A stretch of 64,000 nucleotides of DNA from a virus: IMG/VR virus record IMGVR_UViG_3300042386_001493, positions 1-64,000 of that record; one strand, 5' to 3'. Each line of letters begins with the position of its first letter. The first letter of the stretch is position 1. This document shows positions 1-8,985 of this stretch, piece after piece. Both the position numbers and the translations under genes were made by a program. A model generated the notes under the pieces. It saw only the letters and a list, made by a program, of their open reading frames with translations, searched no databases and was not told the origin of the DNA.

Positions 1-191
1 TTTGCTGCAATTGCCTGAAGTCTTACAATTTCAACAGTAGCAACATTAAACGGAACATCTGGTTTAATGATTAATTTAGCAATCATTGTTAAGGCGGTTG
101 TTAACTCTTCGTCATTCATATAGTCAGCAATCTCAGTCAAACCATTGACCATATCTATAGTTGTTCCTGTTTGTTTAACTTGCTCTATCAT
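1..191 (-). CDS. Hypothetical protein, 3' end outside window
   Basis: This leftward gene starts at the ATG at 191-189 and runs off the left edge, so only the first 63 or so residues are visible. They begin MIEQVKQTGTTIDMVNG and contain a short acidic helical stretch followed by LTTALTMIAKLI. I recognise no family. It starts one base after the stop of the nuclease-like gene to its right, so it belongs to the same replication and recombination operon and is probably translationally coupled. A TGCTATAAT motif at 233-241, inside the upstream coding region, could give it an extra promoter, but that is speculative. Confidence 0.7.
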   Translation of the reverse strand, partial: MIEQVKQTGTTIDMVNGLTEIADYMNDEELTTALTMIAKLIIKPDVPFNVATVEIVRLQAIAA

Positions 192-192
192 T

Positions 193-483
193 TTACTTAC
201 CCTCCGTTAGTTGTTCTAAAAGATCCATTTCAATTATAGCAAGCCTTACCTTTGTATTACCTTCTCCAAGTATTACAACAATTGCTGGAGACTTATCAAT
301 CCCCGACTTTATTGAATCAGTAACAGCCTTAGCCCATACATCTTTATTTAATGTAAAAGATTTTCCAACTTCTTTAAAATCAACTATAAAGTTTCTCCAA
401 GTTGCATCGCCTTTTTTATTATTGCGACCAGAGTTTTTATGTTGTTTAGCCCCAATTCTTTTAGATTCGCTTCTTTCACTCAT
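193..483 (-). CDS. Small PD-(D/E)xK nuclease-like protein
   Basis: The 96-residue product starts at the ATG at 483, which has AAGGAT eight bases upstream; an in-frame TTG six bases earlier is less likely. The pattern NSGR, then KGDATW, then VDFKEVGKSF, then AIVVILGE and VRLAIIE matches the layout of small phage PD-(D/E)xK endonucleases. These have a Gly/Asp strand, a (D/E)xK lysine on the next strand, and a hydrophobic strand pair. Such proteins often act as Holliday-junction resolvases or recombination nucleases. Its place directly after recA and a zinc-binding protein fits a recombination role. The lysine motif would be DFK rather than the usual ExK. The family call is from motif layout only. 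Confidence 0.45.
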   Translation of the reverse strand: MSERSESKRIGAKQHKNSGRNNKKGDATWRNFIVDFKEVGKSFTLNKDVWAKAVTDSIKSGIDKSPAIVVILGEGNTKVRLAIIEMDLLEQLTEGK

Positions 484-658
484 TAACAAAATCCTTCTTT
501 TTTCTTTTTGGTGGAATTAACCCAACTTTAGATATATGTTTTTTAGAACACATCCAGGTTGCATCACCAGTTTCTCTCCAATACCTTAAAGAACTAACTT
601 CTTCTTGACAAGTTTTGCATGGAAACTTGCCTGGATATATTGTAAAATTGTTAGACAT
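476..658 (-). CDS. Small putative zinc-binding protein
   Basis: A 60-residue basic protein with a CKTC pair at residues 14-17 and a second ligand group MCSKKH near residues 36-41, which together could form a C-x2-C...C-x3-H zinc knuckle. The C-terminus is lysine-rich (PPKRKKK), which suggests nucleic-acid binding. It overlaps the recA-like gene start by eight bases and the nuclease-like gene by eight bases, so all three are probably translated as a coupled unit. No specific function can be assigned. Confidence 0.7.
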   Translation of the reverse strand: MSNNFTIYPGKFPCKTCQEEVSSLRYWRETGDATWMCSKKHISKVGLIPPKRKKKDFVNE

Positions 659-1664
659 TACTTAGTTTAGTCCTTAACTGTTGTTGTAAGTCTAAATCTT
701 CTTTTATTCTATTAATAATTCCTTCTCTTCCTTGTACCTTTGTACCGTCATCTAATTGATACCAGGCTCCAGTTCTATTTAATAGACCAACTGACTCAGC
801 CGTATCAACAAGATCACCAATAGCGTCAATGCCAATATTATCTCCACGGAAATAGAAATCGTATTCCCCAGATTGGAATCCAGGAGACGTTTTAGAAAAT
901 TGTAACTCCCAACGAATCTTTCTACCAATCTTTTCTTCAATGAGTTTATCGCCAACCTTAATCTTACCTTTGATAGCCTGATTGTCGGACTCAGAGGAAA
1001 ATAACTTGATAACACAAGATGAATAGAATTTAGTAGCCTGCCCACCAGAAGGCTGCTGGCTAGTATACATAGCACTAATATTGTTACGGCTCTGACTAAT
1101 AAGAACCAAAAGAGTTGGCTTAATTTTATTATTTGCATAATTAAGCATTTTCCAAGCGTTACTAAAATCACGAGACTCCGCTCCAATCTGTTTTGTATTT
1201 TCTAAAGCCTTCATTTCATCTGTATCTTTTTCAAAATATATGGCAGGAAGCATAGAAGTTATAGAGTCGATGACAATTAAATCAACTCCAGCATTTATAA
1301 GTCCAACACCAACATCTACCATATCGCTAATAGTTCTTGCTTGAGAGTAAATTAATTTTGTTGGATCAACCCCTAATTTCTTTGCCCAATCTTCAGAGTA
1401 TGACATTTCAGAATCAATCCATGCACAGACCTTGCCTTCTGCTTGCGCCAAAGCAATCATCTGTAAACACATAGATGACTTAGCCGATGACTTACTTCCC
1501 CATACCAGGACTTGTCTACCGTATGGTAGTCCACCGCCTAGGGCACGGTTTAATCCAAAACTTGGTGTTGGTTGATAATCAAAACTAATACCTTCGCCAG
1601 TTCCAAGTCGTTTTCTAAGTCTTGGATCTAATTGAGATAATACATCTTCTACACTAACTGACAT
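651..1664 (-). CDS. recA: RecA-like recombinase
   Basis: A 337-residue RecA-fold ATPase that would form filaments on single-stranded DNA and drive strand exchange for recombination-dependent replication or repair. The Walker A region is GSKSSAKSS at residues 56-64, the catalytic glutamate lies in WIDSE (E86), Walker B is DLIVIDSITS, and the L2-region equivalent contains SGGQATKFYSS. It lacks the long C-terminal domain of bacterial RecA, as is common in phage homologues. The Walker A glycine that normally precedes the lysine is alanine (A61), a departure from GxxxxGK(S/T). It overlaps the dnaE start by 11 bases, so the polymerase and recombinase are co-translated. Confidence 0.88.
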   Translation of the reverse strand: MSVSVEDVLSQLDPRLRKRLGTGEGISFDYQPTPSFGLNRALGGGLPYGRQVLVWGSKSSAKSSMCLQMIALAQAEGKVCAWIDSEMSYSEDWAKKLGVDPTKLIYSQARTISDMVDVGVGLINAGVDLIVIDSITSMLPAIYFEKDTDEMKALENTKQIGAESRDFSNAWKMLNYANNKIKPTLLVLISQSRNNISAMYTSQQPSGGQATKFYSSCVIKLFSSESDNQAIKGKIKVGDKLIEEKIGRKIRWELQFSKTSPGFQSGEYDFYFRGDNIGIDAIGDLVDTAESVGLLNRTGAWYQLDDGTKVQGREGIINRIKEDLDLQQQLRTKLSNV

Positions 1665-4600
1665 TTACATCCTCCATTATAACGGTTCCATCTTTGGTTT
1701 TACCAAAACTAAATTTATACGATTTACCTTCTTCAATATGCATATATGCTTTAGGAAATGCAGTAGGAAATACTGTAACAGAGTGTAAGTCTCTAGCCGT
1801 ATCTGCTAAAGTTAAAGAAGCCATTTTCTTTCCAGCCTTTGTAATTCTTGGTTTAAAAGAAACTACAAACATTTCTTCCTCACTATATGGTAATTGTTTG
1901 TAACCTAAAAACTTAACAAGTGCATTTGAAGATTCTTTTATTTCATCAACAGGAATTGCAGAGACAATCCTATTGTCATTAGCAAGAACCAAATAAGTAC
2001 GACCCGTCTCAATAGTCGTTCCTTCTTCATCAAATATACCAACACTCCCAGTTTTGTCAAGAATTTCAACTCGTGACCATCCCTTTCCTCGTTTAATTGC
2101 TTTAACCATACCCATTAAAATGTATGATCCCTTTTCTTCAAATGAATCAACGTCTTGAATAAATGCATAATAGTGTGAGGGAATTGTTATGTTAAACTCT
2201 GGTAGATTTAAGTATTCATAAATATTTTCTTTAATCTCACTATCGTTTCTTTCATTATCGGCAAAGGTTGCTGCACCAATAAGTCTAAGAGCGTTAAGCG
2301 CTCTACTGTTTACGCCATTACCTTTTGTAAAGGTAAATTCTTCAAGTTCTTTGTATGTTTTAAATGGACGAGCAGCAATATATTTTTCAGCAATGTTATT
2401 AGAAATAAACTTAATTCCTGTTAGCCCAAACCTTATGCCTTTACCTTCAATTTTAAAATCAAGATCTGAATCATTTATATGAGGTAGTTTAACTGATATG
2501 CCCATACGTTTTGCTTCAATTAGATATTCTGTTCTACCGTCTTTATCCTTTTCATTTTTAAGAAGGGCAAACATAAACTCAAGTGGATAGTAGTATTTTA
2601 ACCACGCCGTCCAATACGAGAGCGTAGAGTAAGCAACCGCATGAGACTTGTTGAACGAGTATCCCGCATGCGCCTCAAAGTCATGCCATAGATCACGAGC
2701 CTGATTGGGAGCAATATAGGCAGAAGCACCAGTAATAAAACGTTCTTTATAAATATCGAACTCTTTTGCATCTTTCTTCTTTCCAATAATTTTACGTACC
2801 TTGTCAGCATCAGACATTGACATTCCACCTAGGTGAACACAAGCCTGCATAACTTGCTCTTGATACAGGATACACCCATATGTATCATCTGTGAACTCTT
2901 TCATAATTTGGTGGGTATAGGAAACATTCTGCTTACCATGCTTACGAGCAATATAGTCTTTACCAATAGTATTCATAGCACCTGGACGAACTAAAGCATT
3001 TGATGCTGCTAACTCATTAAAGTTCTTTACTCCCATTTTTACTAGGAGGTTTGTATATGGTGTTGCTTCACACTGGAATACACCTTTTGTATACCCGTCT
3101 GAAAGCATCTCATATACTTTGGGATCTGCCATATCAATTGATAAAAGATCGATGTCTTTGTAGTGATTTTGTTTAATCATATCAATAGCATCTTTTACTA
3201 CGCTTAAAGTTTTAAGACCTAATGCGTCAATTTTAATAAGACCAATCTTTTCAGCCTCTTCCATATCAACACCAACCACAGGAATGCGATCATCGGATCC
3301 AGGAGAAGAGCGAGTTTCCAATGGCGCATACCTAAATATTGGATCCTTACTAGTAACCACACCAGCAGCATGAATGCCAGTACCTCTAATACGACCACGT
3401 AATTGTTCTCCATAAATCTCCACCTCTGGATATTTTTCTCTAAACCACAGTGTAGTTTTAGAGGTACAATATTCATCCCAAGTATCGACTAACTTTAATA
3501 CTTTGTTAACATCTGTTAATGGTATATCTAAAACTCGTGCAACATCTCTTACAACACCTTTATCTTTAAACTCAAGGAATGTAGCAATAGATGCTACGTG
3601 TCTATACTGTCTAACTAAATAATCTTTTACTTCATCACGACGAGTATCTTGAATGTCCGTATCAATATCAGGAAAGTCGTTACGTTCTGGATTAATAAAA
3701 CGGAAAAACAAAAGACCATGTTCTATTGGATCAATTGTTGTAATACCAAGTAAATAACAAACTAAAGAACCAGCAGATGATCCACGACCTGGACCAACTA
3801 AAACACCTTCTTTTTTAGCCCAATTAATCATATTGCTTACTACAAGAAAATATGGTGCAAATTTTTTATTACGAATAATTTCTAACTCTTCGTCAAGTCT
3901 TTGTTCATAAATATCATTTCCAAGCCAGTTGTCGGTAAGCCGATATTTTTCAAGTCCTGCAAACGCTAAGTTTGCTAACTCTTGATCTGGGTTTTTATAT
4001 TGAACTGGTAAAAGATTTAGCCCATCTTTAATGTCATAGTCTTCTACTGTATCTGCTAAAAGTGTTGTGTTTGAGTATATGTCTGGTCGATCAATACCCT
4101 GCAGTTCCATTGCTGCCTTAATTTCTTCATAAGATAATAGATGGATATCAAATTTATTAAATGTTATTTGGCGGTCTTCTCCGTATAAATAGTCAAGTCT
4201 TTCCATCATATCTGTTTTCTTTTTAGACTTTTCGTATGTTGCTTCTTTGTTTATTTTTTCATGTGTATTTAAAATTAACTTAAATTCTTGTATTTCTTTT
4301 TGCAATGTATCTGAATGATGACAGTCTGGTGTAACAACAACCTTTATATCAAACTCATCAGCAAGTTCAATAAGATATTTATTTATTTCTGGTGTGTTGT
4401 GTGGCATAACCTCAATATAGTAATCGCTACCAAAGTTATCTTTAAACCAGTTAATGTTCTTTTTAGCAATTGCAAACTCTTGCTCTTCTAGTGCTTTAAC
4501 AATAACGCTACTAGGACAAGCAGAGGTTACAATAATTCCTTCTTTATACTTTTTAAGAATCTCAAAGTCAAACCTTGGTTTCTTAAAAAACCCATCTGTC

Positions 4601-4941
4601 CATGCAATTTCACTAATCTTGTTAAGGTTTTCCAAACCTTTTTGGTTCTTGGCTAGAAGGACAATGTGGTTATAGACAAGATCTTGTTGACCTTCTCTTT
4701 CAGACTTATCTCTTTTATCAGATATATCTGCACACATGTATCCTTCTAAACCAAGGATTGGCTTAATACCCTTTTCTTTTGCAGCACGATACAACTCTCT
4801 GTGACCAGAAAGTGTACCGTGATCTGTAATTGCAAGAGCGTTCATACCCAACTTGCTAGCACGGTCTACATACTCTTGTGGAGTTGCTATGCCGTCAAAT
4901 AGGGAGTAGTGAGTATGAACATGTAAGCCTACATAGTTCAT
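1654..4941 (-). CDS. dnaE: DNA polymerase III alpha subunit
   Basis: A 1095-residue C-family replicative DNA polymerase. The N-terminus is a PHP domain with metal-binding residues in HVHTHYSLFDG (H7, H9, H11, D16), a TDHG motif and TPDCHHSD. The palm has GPGRGSSAG and PDIDTD, with D425 and D427 as likely catalytic aspartates. The finger and helix-hairpin-helix regions follow (LYQEQVM, AGYSFNKSHAVAY), then a C-terminal OB-fold region around ILMGMVKAIKRGKG. The PHP ligands look intact, and no separate epsilon-type exonuclease is visible here. In actinobacterial DnaE1 the PHP domain is the proofreading exonuclease; the same is inferred here. The gene ends in an 11-base overlap with recA and begins three bases after the SSB-like gene. 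Confidence 0.95.
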   Translation of the reverse strand: MNYVGLHVHTHYSLFDGIATPQEYVDRASKLGMNALAITDHGTLSGHRELYRAAKEKGIKPILGLEGYMCADISDKRDKSEREGQQDLVYNHIVLLAKNQKGLENLNKISEIAWTDGFFKKPRFDFEILKKYKEGIIVTSACPSSVIVKALEEQEFAIAKKNINWFKDNFGSDYYIEVMPHNTPEINKYLIELADEFDIKVVVTPDCHHSDTLQKEIQEFKLILNTHEKINKEATYEKSKKKTDMMERLDYLYGEDRQITFNKFDIHLLSYEEIKAAMELQGIDRPDIYSNTTLLADTVEDYDIKDGLNLLPVQYKNPDQELANLAFAGLEKYRLTDNWLGNDIYEQRLDEELEIIRNKKFAPYFLVVSNMINWAKKEGVLVGPGRGSSAGSLVCYLLGITTIDPIEHGLLFFRFINPERNDFPDIDTDIQDTRRDEVKDYLVRQYRHVASIATFLEFKDKGVVRDVARVLDIPLTDVNKVLKLVDTWDEYCTSKTTLWFREKYPEVEIYGEQLRGRIRGTGIHAAGVVTSKDPIFRYAPLETRSSPGSDDRIPVVGVDMEEAEKIGLIKIDALGLKTLSVVKDAIDMIKQNHYKDIDLLSIDMADPKVYEMLSDGYTKGVFQCEATPYTNLLVKMGVKNFNELAASNALVRPGAMNTIGKDYIARKHGKQNVSYTHQIMKEFTDDTYGCILYQEQVMQACVHLGGMSMSDADKVRKIIGKKKDAKEFDIYKERFITGASAYIAPNQARDLWHDFEAHAGYSFNKSHAVAYSTLSYWTAWLKYYYPLEFMFALLKNEKDKDGRTEYLIEAKRMGISVKLPHINDSDLDFKIEGKGIRFGLTGIKFISNNIAEKYIAARPFKTYKELEEFTFTKGNGVNSRALNALRLIGAATFADNERNDSEIKENIYEYLNLPEFNITIPSHYYAFIQDVDSFEEKGSYILMGMVKAIKRGKGWSRVEILDKTGSVGIFDEEGTTIETGRTYLVLANDNRIVSAIPVDEIKESSNALVKFLGYKQLPYSEEEMFVVSFKPRITKAGKKMASLTLADTARDLHSVTVFPTAFPKAYMHIEEGKSYKFSFGKTKDGTVIMEDVNVS

Positions 4942-4944
4942 CTA

Positions 4945-5601
4945 TTACCAGTCTACGTTGGTAGCAGATGAAGTTGTTGGACCGTCAAAGCCTAAGTAGA
5001 ATGCTTCTTGTTCAGCATAAGGAATTTTCTTTAATGCTAACTCAAGAGGATAAGGCTTAAATGCTGACCAGTCAAATGGCTCTGTATCTGGTGCACCTGG
5101 AATGGTTGTGTAACTTGTTTCAGTACCCTGACCATTTCGCTTTACTTTCCAGACTACGTTTGAGATGCTACCTGTTTCAAGTGCATACTCACGAATTGTA
5201 TTAAATGCTGATTGCTTGCTAACACCCATTGACCAAATAGCCACATACGGTGCTTCAATGCCATCGTCGACTAAAACATTGCAATAGAAACGAAGACGTG
5301 CTCTCCAGCCAGCCTTTACATCTTTACGATGCATTTCTTCTGCCCAGTCACGACCTTCTGATTCCATTGTGTCTACAGCCTTGCGCTTGTAGTCTTTTGG
5401 ATTTGTATGTTCCTTAACGACTAGAGCAAGACCACGGTCTGCATTATAATTTGCAGAGTCTTCATCTAATTCTTCAATGAAACGGATTTTTACTGCTTGT
5501 CCATCGGCAATTTTTAACCATCTTACCTTTGGAGAGTTTTCATCATATTTTGGTTTTTCGAGCAGGGCATTTATATTTTTTAGTCCCTTTACTACGCTCA
5601 T
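4945..5601 (-). CDS. Probable single-stranded DNA-binding protein
   Basis: A 218-residue soluble protein between primase and polymerase genes. Its N-terminal half carries a strand-rich, basic and aromatic region (VRWLKIADGQAVKIRF, RARLRFYCNVLV) followed by SNVVWKVKRNGQG. This is consistent with an OB-fold SSB of the kind seen in other large phages. It lacks a clear zinc site and has only a modest acidic tail, ending NVDW. The start has a good Shine-Dalgarno, GAAGGAGAATATATG. Assignment is by position and general composition, so another replication accessory protein is possible. Confidence 0.45.
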   Translation of the reverse strand: MSVVKGLKNINALLEKPKYDENSPKVRWLKIADGQAVKIRFIEELDEDSANYNADRGLALVVKEHTNPKDYKRKAVDTMESEGRDWAEEMHRKDVKAGWRARLRFYCNVLVDDGIEAPYVAIWSMGVSKQSAFNTIREYALETGSISNVVWKVKRNGQGTETSYTTIPGAPDTEPFDWSAFKPYPLELALKKIPYAEQEAFYLGFDGPTTSSATNVDW

Positions 5602-5623
5602 ATATTCTCCTTCGTTTGTTATA

Positions 5624-6547
5624 TTAGTTTAACATAGTTGATATAGATTTGTCAAATTGAAACTCTATGCTTCGAATTGCCTCATCATCCATATCGCCTA
5701 TATCTTTATATTTTTTATCTATGTTTATTACGGTCACTAATGAGCCAAGTTTTTCAATTAACTTATCTCTCATTATTGAACCAGCCTCGTCATTGTCTGC
5801 AACAAGAACAACATTGTTGAAGTATTTTGCTAACAGTTTGATCTGTGATGCAGATACGTTAGCCCCCAGAGTTGCCACTGCTGGGAATCCTACTTGGTCT
5901 AGCCTTATAGCATCAAAAGATGATTCAACTACATACACAATACTAGATGCTTTAATTCTGTGTAAGTTAAACAATATTTTACCTTTTGGAAGTCCTGGAG
6001 TATTTTTAAACTCTTTACCTTCTACAGATCGACCAACAAAGCCAAGTGTTAATCCATCTGGAGAGTGAACTGGTATAGTCAACATATCTTGTTTTTCTGA
6101 ATAACCAAGTCCAAACTTTTTAACTGAATCTTCTGTTATGTATCTTCCAGCATAATATCTCATTGCTCTTGGAGACTCTAGAGCCTGATTATTTAATCTT
6201 TTAATTAACACCTCGTCATACTGAACAAAATCTGGTGGAGCATACATTGCTTTATTAATTACACTCTCAATATTAGTTTCTGTTTGTTTGCTTTTTATAT
6301 ATCTTGCCGCTTCAAAATAAGTTCTACCAGTTACAAACATTACAAACTCTTCAAGATTTTTAGTTGTTTGACATCCAAAACAAAAGAATAGTCCACTATC
6401 TTTTGCAATTTCAGCAGCAGGAGTTCTAGTGTTATTATGATATGGACAATAGATTATGTAATCATTGCCAAACTCTGCTTCGACATCAATACCTGCACCA
6501 CTAAGCACTCTTTGTATTTGTTCTTTACTATAAATGTTATTTACCAT
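5624..6547 (-). CDS. dnaG: DnaG-type DNA primase
   Basis: A 307-residue primase that would make RNA primers for lagging-strand synthesis. The CHC2 zinc finger is at residues 34-59 (CPYH, then CFGC: C34, H37, C56, C59). The Toprim domain has VVESSFDA (E208) and VADNDEAG (D251, D253). I chose the ATG at 6547 (MVNNIYSKEQ) rather than an in-frame TTG 36 bases upstream, because the zinc-finger domain begins soon after it. It overlaps the helicase stop by 11 bases. It is shorter than bacterial DnaG and lacks the helicase-binding C-terminal domain, as is usual in phages that encode their own helicase. Confidence 0.9.
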   Translation of the reverse strand: MVNNIYSKEQIQRVLSGAGIDVEAEFGNDYIIYCPYHNNTRTPAAEIAKDSGLFFCFGCQTTKNLEEFVMFVTGRTYFEAARYIKSKQTETNIESVINKAMYAPPDFVQYDEVLIKRLNNQALESPRAMRYYAGRYITEDSVKKFGLGYSEKQDMLTIPVHSPDGLTLGFVGRSVEGKEFKNTPGLPKGKILFNLHRIKASSIVYVVESSFDAIRLDQVGFPAVATLGANVSASQIKLLAKYFNNVVLVADNDEAGSIMRDKLIEKLGSLVTVINIDKKYKDIGDMDDEAIRSIEFQFDKSISTMLN

Positions 6548-7760
6548 CTTCGTAATCCTTATATCTGTAATAACCTTTGTCAAAATCTACTTGTACTAAA
6601 AAGTCTCCCATAAAACCGTTACGATTTTTTCTAAATACACATTCAATAATATCACTATTTGTAGCACGACCTAATGCCATAACCCAGTCAGCATCGTAAG
6701 CAATTTGTCTAGACCATGCAGTCTGACCAAGTGTTGGTGCGCTGCTTAAATCTTTTACATCGTCAGGAGTAGCAGAAGAAATAGCAATAATTGGAACCTC
6801 TTCTGATATAGCCATTAACTTTAATTCACGAGAAAGGTTTTTCATTCTAACTGTTTCATTCTCAGATTTTTGATTTGGAGACATAAGTTGTAAATAGTCT
6901 ACAATTATAAAGTCTGGTTTATACTGATCAATTTTTCCACGAATAACAGATGGGTTTACTTCTCCACCACTATCATTAGAGATAATATGAAACTCTGGTT
7001 TGCCTTCTATTTTATTTTTATGCCAATTCTTTAACATATCAATTTCAACTTCACCATTGCTAAGTTTGCGATGAGACCAAAGACCTTCACCCATAATAGC
7101 AAACACACGATTACGAACTTCTGTCTCAGACATTTCTAAAGAAATAACTAATGGAGACTTACCTTGTTTCCATGCCTGAACTGCAAAGTAAAGTGCTAGC
7201 CATGATTTACCAATTCCAGGATAAGCCAAAAAGACACCTAGTTGTCCTGGCATAATTCCAGAAGGTAGGTAGTTATCAAATCCTGGTAAACCTGTTTTAA
7301 TTCCAATTTGACCAGTCTCTTTTTGTTCTTTAATCTTTTCAAAATATGCAACGGCAGACTCTAGGTCTGTTGCATCAATATCACGTATGGCAGATGTATT
7401 CTTTTTTAGTTCAGATGTTTTTGTAATAAGACCATTAAGGGCTTCTGTGCCATTACCAGTTTGAACTTCTCCTGCTGCAGATCTTAAAATATCTTTTAGG
7501 CTATCGTTTAAGTATTCAGTCTGTAACTCTTCAAGATGGTGTTTAGTTGCACCAACATTCTCTACTGGCTGGAAGTCTCTAAACTTTTCTACAACCAAAG
7601 AGGTTGGAGGAACTACACTATTATTTTCAAAATACAACCTTATAAAATTCCAAACATCATTATGAGTCCTAAGAAGGTTTTCAACATTAGCCTGTAGAAG
7701 TACGTGCATTTGTTTGTCTTGTAATAATGCTGAGATAACTCTTGCTTCTGTATTATTCAC
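6537..7760 (-). CDS. dnaB: Replicative DNA helicase, DnaB family
   Basis: A 407-residue hexameric helicase. An N-terminal helical domain (residues 1-90) resembles the DnaB N-terminal domain, and a RecA-like ATPase core follows. Walker A is AYPGIGKSW (residues 179-187), VISLEMS is the strand-2 motif, Walker B is FIIVDYLQLM (D288), and SRQIAYDADWVMAL holds the late motif region. It would unwind the replication fork ahead of the DnaE polymerase encoded downstream. It starts eight bases inside the end of the small upstream gene at 7753-8061 and is followed by primase with an overlap, so helicase and primase are made together. Confidence 0.92.
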   Translation of the reverse strand: MNNTEARVISALLQDKQMHVLLQANVENLLRTHNDVWNFIRLYFENNSVVPPTSLVVEKFRDFQPVENVGATKHHLEELQTEYLNDSLKDILRSAAGEVQTGNGTEALNGLITKTSELKKNTSAIRDIDATDLESAVAYFEKIKEQKETGQIGIKTGLPGFDNYLPSGIMPGQLGVFLAYPGIGKSWLALYFAVQAWKQGKSPLVISLEMSETEVRNRVFAIMGEGLWSHRKLSNGEVEIDMLKNWHKNKIEGKPEFHIISNDSGGEVNPSVIRGKIDQYKPDFIIVDYLQLMSPNQKSENETVRMKNLSRELKLMAISEEVPIIAISSATPDDVKDLSSAPTLGQTAWSRQIAYDADWVMALGRATNSDIIECVFRKNRNGFMGDFLVQVDFDKGYYRYKDYEDGK

Positions 7761-8061
7761 TGAGCCACCTCCTTGCTAATTTTCTTCGCTCTATTCGTTC
7801 TAATGTATCTTTTTCAAAATCTAGTTTACCGTTAATAATCTTTTCTGCATTATATGCAAAATAGTTCCAATTTGGTTCTTGTGCAATACTAAAATAATAT
7901 TCTAGCAAATCATAACAAGCAGAAATACCATAGGACTCTACTAAGGCATCAGCAGACCATTGCTCTACATTTAAATTTAAAGATGGCTTTTGCTCATACT
8001 TTGCTGTATGTAACTTACTGTACCTACTAAGCAAAGCCATGCGGTCTTTGCGTTCAGCCAT
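7753..8061 (-). CDS. Hypothetical protein, possible helicase accessory
   Basis: A 102-residue helical protein directly upstream of and overlapping the helicase gene. It contains LVESYGISACYDLLEYYF and ends with a charged helix, ERRKLARRWLSE. Small helical proteins encoded just before DnaB in phages are sometimes helicase loaders, but I see no diagnostic motif and make this link only from position. It begins at the TAATG junction with the upstream gene, which implies coupled translation. Confidence 0.7.
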   Translation of the reverse strand: MAERKDRMALLSRYSKLHTAKYEQKPSLNLNVEQWSADALVESYGISACYDLLEYYFSIAQEPNWNYFAYNAEKIINGKLDFEKDTLERIERRKLARRWLSE

Positions 8062-8273
8062 TAGTCTTTGCTATCAGCCTCTAATTGTGCTTCTTGAATT
8101 TTTTCAGTTAGTTTGTCTTCAACAAACTTATAGACTCTATCAAAAGCCTGATCTGAGTTTTCACCATCACGCTTAGAATCAACAACCCCTAGATCAATTC
8201 TTAAAGACTGAAAATTGCCCAGATTAAGTGTATATCCTAGAGTTACTGATACTTTTGTATTATTGTTTTCCAT
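8061..8273 (-). CDS. Small conserved-looking phage protein of unknown function
   Basis: A 70-residue protein starting MENNNTKVSVTLGYTLNLGN and ending in an acidic helix. I chose the ATG at 8273 because AAGGTGGGGT lies just upstream; an in-frame start at 8333 would add 20 residues and run into the previous gene. The first half is a beta-hairpin-like stretch (SVTLGYTLNLGNFQSLRIDLGVV) and the second half a helix. Function unknown; it lies in the replication operon. Confidence 0.65.
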   Translation of the reverse strand: MENNNTKVSVTLGYTLNLGNFQSLRIDLGVVDSKRDGENSDQAFDRVYKFVEDKLTEKIQEAQLEADSKD

Positions 8274-8292
8274 ACCCCACCTTTTCTCTATT

Positions 8293-8835
8293 TTAAATGT
8301 TTTCAGACCAGATTGGAATATACCTTCCGTCATCTGTCTTTGTATATGTAAGTATACCTTTTCCCATTCGTCGTGTCAACTCTTGGTTCGTAGGCGTCAT
8401 ATTATTTGTTATTAGTCCATCTTTTCTTGGTTGCCCCATATGTATAGATGCCAGTATATCACGAATCACCTTCACTGCGCTTTCTGAATAGTATGATCTT
8501 ATTTGCCATCCAGTTCTTCCATTAATGGTAGATCCTACTGGTGGCGGAATAACTCCTTTTTTAATTAATGTTGGCATATATTTTCTATGACGATTAATTA
8601 ATCTAGCAGTCTCAGCAACCGTATACGCTTTTTCTCTATTTTTTCTAAAATCAGTTCTTAAGCAAGTCTCAACCCTATCTTTATTAATGTTATATACAGA
8701 CACTAAACCAGTAGATCTTGAACTATGGTAAAGCCTTACAAGGTCTCCATTAAGAAACCAAATTTTTTTACTTCCTTTTACTATAGACTCGTTATTGTAA
8801 GTTTGGCTCTCGATAATTCCTTTGCCAGTAACCAT
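8293..8835 (-). CDS. Putative helix-turn-helix DNA-binding protein
   Basis: A 180-residue protein. Its central part reads KAYTVAETARLINRHRKYMP followed by LIKKGVIPPP, which looks like a MerR or excisionase-type helix-turn-helix with a following wing that contains NGRTGWQIRSYYS. The start at 8835 has GGAGAGGGCAG immediately upstream. It lies at the head of the replication operon, where a regulator of early genes or an origin-binding factor would fit, but neither role can be proved from sequence. It overlaps the end of the zinc-ribbon gene by 55 bases, which is unusually long for this genome. Confidence 0.6.
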   Translation of the reverse strand: MVTGKGIIESQTYNNESIVKGSKKIWFLNGDLVRLYHSSRSTGLVSVYNINKDRVETCLRTDFRKNREKAYTVAETARLINRHRKYMPTLIKKGVIPPPVGSTINGRTGWQIRSYYSESAVKVIRDILASIHMGQPRKDGLITNNMTPTNQELTRRMGKGILTYTKTDDGRYIPIWSENI

Positions 8836-8972
8836 CTGCCCTCTCCGCTTTCAGTTGGTGGATGATAAAACCTTCTTGATCCACACCGAATACAATACGT
8901 TTCCATATGCTGTACGCTTGTATATTGTCTGTCAATAAACAAACGACCAGAACACTTACTACAAAAAATCAT
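8781..8972 (-). CDS. Small zinc-ribbon protein
   Basis: A 63-residue protein if started at the ATG at 8972, with CSKC at residues 4-7 and CIRC at about 27-30. This is the C-x2-C...C-x2-C pattern of a zinc ribbon. An in-frame TTG at 9008 would extend it into the upstream tail gene and is less likely; no strong Shine-Dalgarno precedes either start. It is the first gene after the tail module. Function unknown; zinc ribbons of this size in phages may bind nucleic acid or host RNA polymerase. Confidence 0.55.
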   Translation of the reverse strand: MIFCSKCSGRLFIDRQYTSVQHMETYCIRCGSRRFYHPPTESGEGRWLLAKELSRAKLTITSL

Positions 8973-8985
8973 ACAAAAGTTACTT

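Noticed and set aside
233-241. TGCTATAAT inside the nuclease-like gene as a promoter
   Set aside because: It is an exact motif match but lies in coding sequence 41 bases before the next ATG; it may be chance, so it is not listed as a promoter.
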